Shown one piece after another: positions 55,535-62,831 of a stretch of 64,000 bases of DNA. The position numbers and the translations under genes were made by a program. The stretch comes from Butyrivibrio sp. AE2015. Lineage in GTDB: Bacteria; Bacillota; Clostridia; Lachnospirales; Lachnospiraceae. Within the stretch, counting starts at the first letter, position 1, and each line of letters begins with the position of its first letter. The DNA is taken from assembly GCF_000420825.1 (NCBI RefSeq), contig NZ_ATVR01000020.1, positions 1 through 64,000 of the forward strand. The letters run 5' to 3'. The notes below the pieces were generated by a model that had not been told where the DNA came from, searched no databases, and saw nothing but the letters and a program-made list of their open reading frames with translations.

Positions 55535-56088
55535 ACTCTTTCACCTCTTGCTTTTATAAGTGACCTGAAAATACCTATTATAAGCGTAGCAACTATAATG
55601 AGTATCACATTCACCTTAAGATAGTAATTGAGAATAAATGCTGCAACCATGATAACTATAAGGAACACATCTTTCTTTTTTACAATTCCAAAGGCCATAT
55701 CCCATACTACTGAAACAATAACTGCGCTTACTCCTGACTTCATACCAGACAAAAGCGACTGTATATATGGATTGGTCTTAAAAGCCGCATAGAAAGCAGA
55801 TATAACCGTAAGGATGACGAAAGGAGGAATTATGGCTCCCAACACTGCAACCAGTATCCCCGGGAATCCACATATTTTATAGCCTATTACTATTGCTCCA
55901 TTTACTGCAATAGGGCCCGGTGATGACTGGGCAATGGCAACAAAGTCCAGCATTTCCTCTTCACTTATCCATTTCAGTTCATCTACAAATATATTTTTCA
56001 GAAGAGTTATGATCACATAACCGCCTCCAAAGGTAAATGCACTAAGATATAAGGTTGATAAAAAAAGTGTCTTTAACTTGTCTTTCAA
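55531..56088 (-). CDS. Chromate-family transporter, half-size subunit 1
   Basis: A 185-residue half transporter with FTFGGGYVIITLL and AQSSPGPIAVNGAIVIG. It is homologous to the next gene, and together they form the two-subunit CHR transporter common in Clostridia. The start is TTG 56088, with GGAGG 8 bp upstream; the TTG at 56109 has no site. It is first in the pair and shares its short upstream region with the GlsB-like terminator. Confidence 0.88.
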   Translation of the reverse strand: MKDKLKTLFLSTLYLSAFTFGGGYVIITLLKNIFVDELKWISEEEMLDFVAIAQSSPGPIAVNGAIVIGYKICGFPGILVAVLGAIIPPFVILTVISAFYAAFKTNPYIQSLLSGMKSGVSAVIVSVVWDMAFGIVKKKDVFLIVIMVAAFILNYYLKVNVILIIVATLIIGIFRSLIKARGERV

Positions 56089-56110
56089 AACAAGACCTCC
56101 AAATATCAAG

Positions 56111-56141
56111 AAAAAACTCCGAAAGAGCTTTTCTTTCGGAG
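56111..56141 (-). terminator. Terminator of the GlsB-like gene
   Basis: CTCCGAAAG (56117-56125) and CTTTCGGAG (56133-56141) form a 9-bp stem. The minus strand continues TTTTTTCTTG. Confidence 0.85.
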
Positions 56142-56151
56142 CTTTCCAAAA

Positions 56152-56400
56152 TTACTTTAAAAGCTTTTTACCTGCATAGATAACGATGCAGGAACCGATA
56201 ACACCGACGATCAGGTTACCAATGATGCCGCTTCCATGGATACCAACAAGTCCAAGAACAAGATTTCCTACGAAGCCACCTACAACACCAAGAATGATGT
56301 TTCTTAAAAGGCTGCCTTCATTTTTCATAAATCTTCCTGCAATCCATCCTGCAATAGCACCAATAATAAGACCTGTGATAAGTCCCATTCCATTGATCAT
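56152..56400 (-). CDS. GlsB/YeaQ/YmgE-family stress membrane protein
   Basis: An 82-residue protein with three Gly-rich helices (GLITGLIIGAIAGWIAGRFM, NIILGVVGGFVGNLVLGL and IIGNLIVGVIGSCIVIY), the hallmark of transglycosylase-associated/GlsB proteins linked to envelope stress. ATG 56400 is used because AAAGGGG is 8 bp upstream of it; the TTG at 56418 precedes that site. It is monocistronic, divergent from trxA. Confidence 0.88.
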   Translation of the reverse strand: MINGMGLITGLIIGAIAGWIAGRFMKNEGSLLRNIILGVVGGFVGNLVLGLVGIHGSGIIGNLIVGVIGSCIVIYAGKKLLK

Positions 56401-56548
56401 ATCAATATCCCCTTTCAATTACTTTTTTTCAAAACCTAGTATAACATATACTTCCCAATATACATATTTCTTTTTTACCAAAAAAGCTTGAAATAATCGC
56501 ATATTATCGCACTTTACCGACGTTTATTTTTCTTTAACATTTTAATTG

Positions 56549-56577
56549 TTGACAATCAAATTAAATTGTGTTAAATT
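56549..56577 (+). promoter_or_regulatory. Promoter of trxA
   Basis: TTGACA (56549-56554, perfect consensus), 17 bp, TAAATT (56572-56577). The leader is about 38 nt. Confidence 0.7.
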
Positions 56578-56622
56578 TAATTTATCGAAAACAAATAATT
56601 GATTAAGCGGAGGTAATATACT

Positions 56623-56940
56623 ATGGAATATAAATTTACAAGAGCAAATTTTGAAGAAGAAGTAATAAAAAGTGACATCCCTGTTCTCGTAGATTTCTAC
56701 GCAGACTGGTGCGGTCCTTGCAAAATGATGATGCCAATCGTAGATAAGATGGCAGAGAAATATGATGGAAAGATCAAGGTTGGTAAGGTTAATTCCGACG
56801 AAGAAAACCAGCTTGCAGCTAAATATAACATAATGTCAATTCCAAGTTTCCTTTTGTTCAAAAACGGCGAGCTTGTTGATACACTTACCGGTGCTATGCC
56901 AGCAGATATTTTGGCTAGCAAACTTGATTCTTTATTATAA
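56623..56940 (+). CDS. trxA: Thioredoxin
   Basis: A 105-residue thioredoxin with the active site WC30GPC33 and cis-Pro in SIPSFLLF, full length. It reduces protein disulfides with thioredoxin reductase, which is not in the window. GGAGG lies 9 bp before ATG. It is a single-gene unit with its own promoter and terminator. Confidence 0.97.
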   Translation: MEYKFTRANFEEEVIKSDIPVLVDFYADWCGPCKMMMPIVDKMAEKYDGKIKVGKVNSDEENQLAAKYNIMSIPSFLLFKNGELVDTLTGAMPADILASKLDSLL

Positions 56941-56954
56941 TTTTTCCTCTAATT

Positions 56955-56998
56955 AAAGCGCTCCGTCCTGCATAATACAGGATGGAGCGTTTTAGTTT
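56955..56998 (+). terminator. Terminator of trxA
   Basis: CGCTCCGTCCTG (56959-56970) pairs with CAGGATGGAGCG (56978-56989) with one G-T pair, loop CATAATA, followed by TTTTAGTTT. It may also serve the convergent tannase-like gene. Confidence 0.85.
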
Positions 56999-57006
56999 AT
57001 CATTCT

Positions 57007-59316
57007 TTAGCCTTTGTTAAAAAGAGCTTCCAACTCATCTTTATGTTCTTCAAGAACCTTCAGTACCCATTTACTCCAGTGTCTTGCATCAGTTTCAGAA
57101 TCGCCAAAGACATAATCTTCCTGGCCATAATCTATAACATCAAATCCAGGAGTTGATTTACTTGCTCCCTTTGTTCTGTAACTTACTGCATCAGCAAGTG
57201 TAAATGAAACATTTGTTGTATCGTCATAGTTTACCCAGCTACTAATGTCAGTTCCTGTAGCTTCTGTTGCATCTCCGTTAGTTGTCTGCTTTTCTGCTGC
57301 CTGTTTTGTGATCTTTACAGCTCCGTCAACGTATTCGCCATACATTGTATCAACAGTAAGGGCAAGTGATTCGCCGAGTACTTCAGATGGAACATGTCCA
57401 CCATCCCACTGCCACTCAATAGTTGCATCCACTCCTGATGAAAGGAATGCAAGCTGCAGGTTAAGTGAGTTAAACATTGATATATCACCCTCAGATGCTC
57501 CGCAGACCATTCTTATCCAGGTAGGATCTGAGCCATCTGTGTCACCAATATAATTAAGCGGATTATAAAGCTCCACTATAACATTTCCATACTTGTCGCC
57601 GGAATATACTTCCTCAACATCACTCTGATAAGCTGCAAGCATTTCCTCGTAAGTTGCATAGTTGGAGGAATCAGTTGTGCTGCCCGCTGACTGGGTTGTT
57701 CCTGCATCAGGAGTTCCTACATCCATTGTGTCTCCTGCTGAGTTAGCAGCAACATCAGAATTGGCAAAGTTTCTGCCTTCTCCACCGGGACCTCCAGCCA
57801 TGTCGCCAGGGCCGCCAGCCATATTACCGGGTGCTCCACCAGGGCCACCCATTCCGCCCTTTGAGGAAGTGCTCTTAGCATATCTGCCTTCGATGAACGC
57901 CTTTGCCTTATCTTCGGAAGTCATAGCTGCAACTTCTTCATCAGAAAGAGCATTTCCGTCACTGTCAAACCATGTCCAGTCTTCAGCGTAATCAAGGTTA
58001 TCAAGGTACCACTGAAGGTTAGATTCAAACTCAGCAAGATAGAAATCTACATAAGTTCCGCCATATCCATTGGTATCAGCATATTTCTGCTCGTCATATT
58101 CGATGCTGAGAGCAATAATATCATCTGTATCGCCATCTCCATTGATATCAAGCGCTACATCACTTTCATTTACTGACAGATTCTGGCCATTGATATATTC
58201 CATGTATTCTTCTGAAAGATATTTTGCCATCTGCTCCTGGAATGAAGTATTAAAGTCATAGTCCACATCCATGTAATATTCAAAAGCCATGGCCATATCT
58301 GCTTCATACAGTGAGGTAATCGGCGAATATGCTACAGCACCCCATGCTCCGTCAGAAAGATCATAGGTTGTTCCATCTATCGTTACTGTTGTGTCATATG
58401 TTCCATCTTCATTTACATATACACCCACAGCGCCAACAGCTACCTGGTAGTCATAAAAATCTGAACTGTCAGAAGTTGCGGCAAACATTGTAGCATGCGC
58501 TCCACCGCCGCTTCCTCCTGTAGATACCCAGTACTGTGTACTTCCCGGAAGATTTCCAAGAAGAATATTATATCTTACAAATCTGGCTGCTGCTTTCTGA
58601 TCAACAAGGCATGATGGTGCATCACCTGTGTAATACTCTTCACCATTTTCATCTGTGGCTGTATCATTTATTCCTCTGTTACCGCAGGAAACATTTATGT
58701 AGCCCTCTGAAGCATAACTTGTAGCAGCTGTGGTGTTAGTTGAAGAGCTATAACCAGCAGCACCTGTATTCAAAATAACCGGAGCTGTAGAAGCTGTATA
58801 AACCTGTCCATTAGAGCTTGTTACCTGTGCTTCGTAATCAATTACCAGCTGCCCGTGAACAGCATCAGTATAGTTTTGTGAAGTAATATCTGCAGCTCCA
58901 TCGCCGTCTGTATCGATTCCCTTGATATATGCTCCGGGAACACAAACTGAAACGCCTTCTTCGTCTTCAATTTCCGCATTGGCAACTGCTGTAACAATAC
59001 TCATTACCCAGGCATCTGCATCAGCATCATAAGTCCAGGTGACTTCTTCATTATTTGCCAGATCAAGAGCTGCCTCTATCTGCTCTCTCTCTTCCTGTGA
59101 AGTAGCCTGCAATGAAGAAACCTTTGTTTCACTCTCTGTCTCTTCAGTATCAGCAGTACTTTCTGCTTGAGATTCCTCTGATTCTGAGCTTGTCGCATTT
59201 TCACTGGTAGTAGCTTCACTAGTAGTTGAAGTAGTTGTATCAGTACTGCCACAGCCTATTGCCTGTGCTGCAACAGCTGCTGTTGCAATAAGTGCAAGAA
59301 TTTTCTTTCTATTCAT
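57007..59316 (-). CDS. Tannase-family (subtype B-like) secreted lipoprotein esterase
   Basis: A 769-residue lipoprotein: signal peptide with lipobox Cys22 (AIGC), a Ser/Thr/Glu-rich linker (about 23-70), then a tannase-like alpha/beta hydrolase. SVCVPGAYIKG, APVILNTGAAGY, CGNRG and VSTGGS269GG match the tannase layout; D611 and H641 complete a likely triad. Two Asp/Gly loops (DTDGDGAAD, 135-143; DINGDGDTDD, 390-399) may bind calcium. A Gly/Met/Pro repeat (487-515) is inserted before the Asp/His part. It should cleave ester bonds of plant phenolics at the surface. GGAGG is 5 bp before ATG 59316. Alternative: another large carboxylesterase. Confidence 0.8.
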   Translation of the reverse strand: MNRKKILALIATAAVAAQAIGCGSTDTTTSTTSEATTSENATSSESEESQAESTADTEETESETKVSSLQATSQEEREQIEAALDLANNEEVTWTYDADADAWVMSIVTAVANAEIEDEEGVSVCVPGAYIKGIDTDGDGAADITSQNYTDAVHGQLVIDYEAQVTSSNGQVYTASTAPVILNTGAAGYSSSTNTTAATSYASEGYINVSCGNRGINDTATDENGEEYYTGDAPSCLVDQKAAARFVRYNILLGNLPGSTQYWVSTGGSGGGAHATMFAATSDSSDFYDYQVAVGAVGVYVNEDGTYDTTVTIDGTTYDLSDGAWGAVAYSPITSLYEADMAMAFEYYMDVDYDFNTSFQEQMAKYLSEEYMEYINGQNLSVNESDVALDINGDGDTDDIIALSIEYDEQKYADTNGYGGTYVDFYLAEFESNLQWYLDNLDYAEDWTWFDSDGNALSDEEVAAMTSEDKAKAFIEGRYAKSTSSKGGMGGPGGAPGNMAGGPGDMAGGPGGEGRNFANSDVAANSAGDTMDVGTPDAGTTQSAGSTTDSSNYATYEEMLAAYQSDVEEVYSGDKYGNVIVELYNPLNYIGDTDGSDPTWIRMVCGASEGDISMFNSLNLQLAFLSSGVDATIEWQWDGGHVPSEVLGESLALTVDTMYGEYVDGAVKITKQAAEKQTTNGDATEATGTDISSWVNYDDTTNVSFTLADAVSYRTKGASKSTPGFDVIDYGQEDYVFGDSETDARHWSKWVLKVLEEHKDELEALFNKG

Positions 59317-59349
59317 TTTGACCTCCATGTGTTTTCATCTGATGGTCAT

Positions 59350-59383
59350 ATAATAGATAATAAAGCTTTAAGAAAGCTTGAAG
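59350..59383 (-). promoter_or_regulatory. Direct-repeat operator and -10 box of the tannase-like gene
   Basis: On the minus strand, CTTCAAGCTTT and CTTAAAGCTTT are adjacent 11-bp direct repeats with one mismatch (59362-59383). Exactly 6 bp later comes the -10 box TATTAT (59350-59355). No -35 is needed for an OmpR-type activated promoter. The same arrangement occurs at the response regulator gene (18 of 22 operator bases shared). Confidence 0.7.
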
Positions 59384-59400
59384 TTTTTTTTAAAAAAGTA

Positions 59401-60654
59401 TTATCTGGCAATTGGTATCCTGACAACAAAAGCTGTTATCCCATCCCTGCACTCAACCTCTATACTGCCATTATGGTTCATTACTATGGCCTTTGCTATT
59501 GCAAGACCAAGTCCGTAATGACCATTCAAATTCCTCGAACTGTCTGTTCTGTAAAAGCGTTCAAATATCCTCTCTCTGTCCTCTTTAGGGATCTCTTTTC
59601 CAGGATTAGAAACTTCCAAAATCGCATTTTTTTCTTTTTGAGAAAGACTGATCATGACATGTTTCTCATTTGCCTCAGAAATCTCAGCATGAGATATGGC
59701 GTTATCAATGAGAGTAGAAATAAGTTTACCAAGTTCGCCTGCATCTCCCATTACATGGATATCCGGCGTTATATTACTTTCAATCAAAAGACCTTTCTCA
59801 AAAGCAACAGAATCAAAAGGAAGCATCCCACCTGTTACAAGCTTAGACAAGTCCACATCTTCTCTGACTATACTTACATTTTCCGTTCTTGAAAGGTCAA
59901 GCAGCTCCTTTACAAGCTCTTTCATCCTCTTATTTTCAAATATTATATTGTCAAGCCATCTGTTTTTCCCTATTTCACGTTCTAATAGCTCTGCATTGGC
60001 ACTTACTGTTGATATTGGAGTCTTTAGTTCATGACCTGCATCAGAAATAAAAAGCTTTTGTTTCTGATACATTTCGTCAATTGGCTGCATTATCTTGTCT
60101 GCAACTTTTAATGAAACAAAAAACAAAATGACAAGCGCTATAAAGCCAAAAATAATAGTATTTAAGATAAGTGCTTTCATACTGCTGGTGATAAGGGAAT
60201 TATCCATCATAACTACATAGGTGTTTCCTTCAGTTTCCGTAACGCAGTAAATAAGTCTTCCTATAACACCACTTGTCTTTTGGGCGTCTATAAGAGATTT
60301 AGCCAGCGTCTTAAGTTCTTCATCACTCATAACCGGTTTAACGTCGTTCATGATATCTGTTACTTCGCCGTCCTGTGAAAATCCCACAAGATATATAACT
60401 GAGGAATTTTCAATCACCCTCATTTCAGGTATCCTGGCAGTGTCATCAGGCACTCCCTTGGGACCATTCCCCTTAATGTAGTCACTGGTAAATACTTTAA
60501 GAATATTCTGACTGTTCCTGTAGACAGCACTGTATGTCGTAAAGTAAATGGTCATCAGCGTGCCCAGCAGAATAAGACCTAAAGCTCCCATAATGGTCAC
60601 TATTATCTTATTTCGTGATGACTTCAAAAGTTTACTCATGTTTTGTCTTATCAT
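59401..60654 (-). CDS. Sensor histidine kinase
   Basis: A 417-residue membrane kinase with helices at about 16-38 and 160-182, a periplasm-side sensor of about 120 residues, no clear HAMP domain, a HisKA box with His208 (SDAGHELKTP) and an ATPase domain with N (LIDNAISHAE), GLGLAIAK and other motifs. Its ATG overlaps the stop of the response regulator gene (ATGA), so the two are coupled. The signal is unknown; control of the tannase-like gene suggests a plant phenolic or cell-surface cue. Confidence 0.94.
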   Translation of the reverse strand: MIRQNMSKLLKSSRNKIIVTIMGALGLILLGTLMTIYFTTYSAVYRNSQNILKVFTSDYIKGNGPKGVPDDTARIPEMRVIENSSVIYLVGFSQDGEVTDIMNDVKPVMSDEELKTLAKSLIDAQKTSGVIGRLIYCVTETEGNTYVVMMDNSLITSSMKALILNTIIFGFIALVILFFVSLKVADKIMQPIDEMYQKQKLFISDAGHELKTPISTVSANAELLEREIGKNRWLDNIIFENKRMKELVKELLDLSRTENVSIVREDVDLSKLVTGGMLPFDSVAFEKGLLIESNITPDIHVMGDAGELGKLISTLIDNAISHAEISEANEKHVMISLSQKEKNAILEVSNPGKEIPKEDRERIFERFYRTDSSRNLNGHYGLGLAIAKAIVMNHNGSIEVECRDGITAFVVRIPIAR

Positions 60655-61346
60655 GACGTCCCCTTTTGGCGAAGTTCATAGCCTAGTCCTCTTACCGCCT
60701 TGATCTCCATTTTTGAATCAAGATACTGGAGCTTTTTTCTGGTAAAAGAAATATATACTTCCACGTTATTGTACTCTGCCTCATTTTCATATCCCCAGAT
60801 TTTTACTGCCAACTGCTCTTTACTTATAATATTGCCTGCATTGGTCATAAATATCTCAATGATATGAAGCTCTTTTTCTGAGAGCCTGACATCCATTCCA
60901 TTTTCAGTATTAATGAGCATGGATTTTCCCTGATCAAGTTTAAGGTCTCCGGCAGATAGATTTCCTGTATCATCCGTGCTCTGTATATTGTTTCTTCTGA
61001 GCATAGCGCGTATTCTGGCCAGAAGCTCTTTTGTCTCAAAGGGCTTTGTAAGATAATCATCCGCACCACTGTCAAGCCCTTCTACCTTGTCATCTGTATC
61101 AGCCTTTGCAGTAAGCATGAGCACCGGCGTCTGTATACCTTCTTTTCTGATGTTTCTGGCAATTTCAAAACCATTCATACCGGGAAGCATCACATCAAGT
61201 ATTATCAGGTCATAGATATCGCTCCTGGCAGCCTCTAAGCCGCCAAATCCGTCATAATACGCATCGACATCATACTTCTCCTGCCTCAAAATGGCGCAAA
61301 CAGCTTCAGACATTCTTTTTTCATCTTCAACAATTAAAAGCTTCAT
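60651..61346 (-). CDS. OmpR-family response regulator
   Basis: A 231-residue regulator: receiver domain with Asp51 (LIILDVMLPGMNG) and Lys in LTKPF, and a winged-helix C-terminal domain ending GLGYELR. It probably binds the 11-bp direct repeats at 61391 and 59362. AAGGAG lies 7 bp before ATG. It is first in the pair with the kinase. Confidence 0.95.
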   Translation of the reverse strand: MKLLIVEDEKRMSEAVCAILRQEKYDVDAYYDGFGGLEAARSDIYDLIILDVMLPGMNGFEIARNIRKEGIQTPVLMLTAKADTDDKVEGLDSGADDYLTKPFETKELLARIRAMLRRNNIQSTDDTGNLSAGDLKLDQGKSMLINTENGMDVRLSEKELHIIEIFMTNAGNIISKEQLAVKIWGYENEAEYNNVEVYISFTRKKLQYLDSKMEIKAVRGLGYELRQKGTS

Positions 61347-61378
61347 CCAGTATCTCCTTATATATCTGCTATAAGGAT

Positions 61379-61412
61379 ATTATACTAAATGAAGCTTTAA
61401 AAAAGATTGAAT
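61379..61412 (-). promoter_or_regulatory. Direct-repeat operator and -10 box of the response regulator gene
   Basis: On the minus strand, ATTCAATCTTT and TTTAAAGCTTC (61391-61412) form imperfect 11-bp direct repeats. After 6 bp comes TATAAT (61379-61384). It matches the tannase operator at 18 of 22 positions with identical spacing, so autoregulation is likely. Confidence 0.7.
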
Positions 61413-61426
61413 TTTGTTAAGTTTAA

Positions 61427-62194
61427 TCAGCCAAGTCCCACATCGAGAGCCATCATAATGATGAATCCAAGGGCAAAAGAAATGGTTCCAATATTAGAGT
61501 GCTTTCCTTCTGCCATCTCCGGTATGAGTTCCTCTACTACAACGTAGATCATGGCTCCTGCAGCAAAGCTTAAGAAATATGGCATAAGTGGCACAAACAG
61601 TCCAGCTGCCATAACAACTAAAAGTGCTCCGATAGGCTCAACTATTCCCGATAATACACCATACAAAAACGTCTTGCCTTTGGATTCACCCTCGGCAAGC
61701 AGTGGCATCGACACAATTGCGCCCTCAGGGAAGTTCTGAATAGCGATACCTATGGCAAGGGACAAAGCTCCGAGAAAACTTGTTGTCTCACTTCCATAAA
61801 GCCAACCTGCACATACTACACCGACAGCCATTCCTTCGGGAATATTGTGAAGAGTTACAGCAAGTACAAGCTTTGTGGTCCTCTTAAGTCCCGACTTTAC
61901 ACCCTCTTCACTACTATCCATATGCATATGAGGTACAAGTACGTCCAGACACAAGAGGAAAAGCATTCCAACCGCAAATCCTATAGATGCAGGTAAAAAG
62001 CCAAGCTTTCCCAGATCTTGTGACTGATCTATCGCAGGAATCAGCAGGCTGAAAAACGAAGCTGAAACCATGACTCCTGCAGCAAATCCGGTAAATGCCT
62101 TCTGAAGATTCTCACCAATTGAATTCTTAAAAAAGAAAACACAGGCTGCACCTAAACTTGTTCCCAAAAATGGAATAATTATAATTGGCCACAT
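61427..62194 (-). CDS. ZIP-family metal transporter
   Basis: A 255-residue, eight-helix divalent-metal importer. HNIPEGMAVGV and NFPEGAIVSMPL carry the His and Glu residues of the ZIP binuclear site. A His/Met-rich loop (HMHMD) lies between helices 3 and 4. It likely imports zinc or iron. AGGAGG is 8 bp before ATG. It follows trpG by 70 bp on the same strand and may have its own promoter. Metal preference cannot be read. Confidence 0.93.
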   Translation of the reverse strand: MWPIIIIPFLGTSLGAACVFFFKNSIGENLQKAFTGFAAGVMVSASFFSLLIPAIDQSQDLGKLGFLPASIGFAVGMLFLLCLDVLVPHMHMDSSEEGVKSGLKRTTKLVLAVTLHNIPEGMAVGVVCAGWLYGSETTSFLGALSLAIGIAIQNFPEGAIVSMPLLAEGESKGKTFLYGVLSGIVEPIGALLVVMAAGLFVPLMPYFLSFAAGAMIYVVVEELIPEMAEGKHSNIGTISFALGFIIMMALDVGLG

Positions 62195-62264
62195 AAAACA
62201 GTCCTCCTATTCTATTCCATTATCCGCTATTATTCGCACTATAACAAGAAGTTAAAGCATAATA

Positions 62265-62831
62265 TCATAATGCCAAAAAGTTCTTGAGCATCTTCTTGCC
62301 TTCCGGAGTCAGAATAGATTCAGGATGAAACTGAAGTCCATAAACAGCTTTTGACACATGGCTTACTGCCATGATCTCCCCTTCAACAGTTTTTGCAATG
62401 ACCTTTAGTTCATCCGGAAGAGTCTTTTCGTTTGCCGCAAGAGAATGATATCTGGCCACATTAGTCTTTTTATCACATCCTGCAAATATAGGGGATGTGA
62501 CATCAAGCTCTGTGAGCGATTGTTTCCCATGCATGAGCCTGTTTGCATAAGTGATCTCAGCACCAAAGGCTGCGCAGATGGCCTGATGTCCAAGGCATAC
62601 GCCAAGAATAGGAAATTCACCTGAAAGCTCTTTTACCACATCTATTATCACTCCGGCATTCTCTGGTCTCCCGGGCCCCGGTGAAAGAATGATGTGACTT
62701 GGCTTCATGGCTCTTATCTCTTCAATTGTCTTTTCATCATTTCGGATAACTTTAATATCTGGATTTATCTCACCAACATACTGATACAGGTTGTAAGAAA
62801 AGCTGTCGTAATTATCAATCAGTAAGATCAT
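62265..62831 (-). CDS. trpG: Anthranilate synthase component II (glutamine amidotransferase)
   Basis: A 188-residue class I glutamine amidotransferase: Cys79 in GVCLGHQ, His169 and Glu171 in FHPES, and the N-terminal DNYDSFSYN. It supplies ammonia to TrpE. It overlaps trpE by an ATGA junction with AGGAGG 8 bp upstream. It could also serve aminodeoxychorismate synthase (PabA), as these subunits are often shared. Confidence 0.93.
   Translation of the reverse strand: MILLIDNYDSFSYNLYQYVGEINPDIKVIRNDEKTIEEIRAMKPSHIILSPGPGRPENAGVIIDVVKELSGEFPILGVCLGHQAICAAFGAEITYANRLMHGKQSLTELDVTSPIFAGCDKKTNVARYHSLAANEKTLPDELKVIAKTVEGEIMAVSHVSKAVYGLQFHPESILTPEGKKMLKNFLAL

Noticed and set aside
54968-56088. Recent duplication or frameshift splitting one chromate transporter
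   Set aside because: Two half-size CHR genes with an ATGA overlap are the normal arrangement in many Clostridia, and each has its own complete motif set.
59329-59892. Plus-strand frame over the histidine kinase 3' end
   Set aside because: It overlaps the kinase ATPase domain and the tannase operator, and encodes no recognisable protein.
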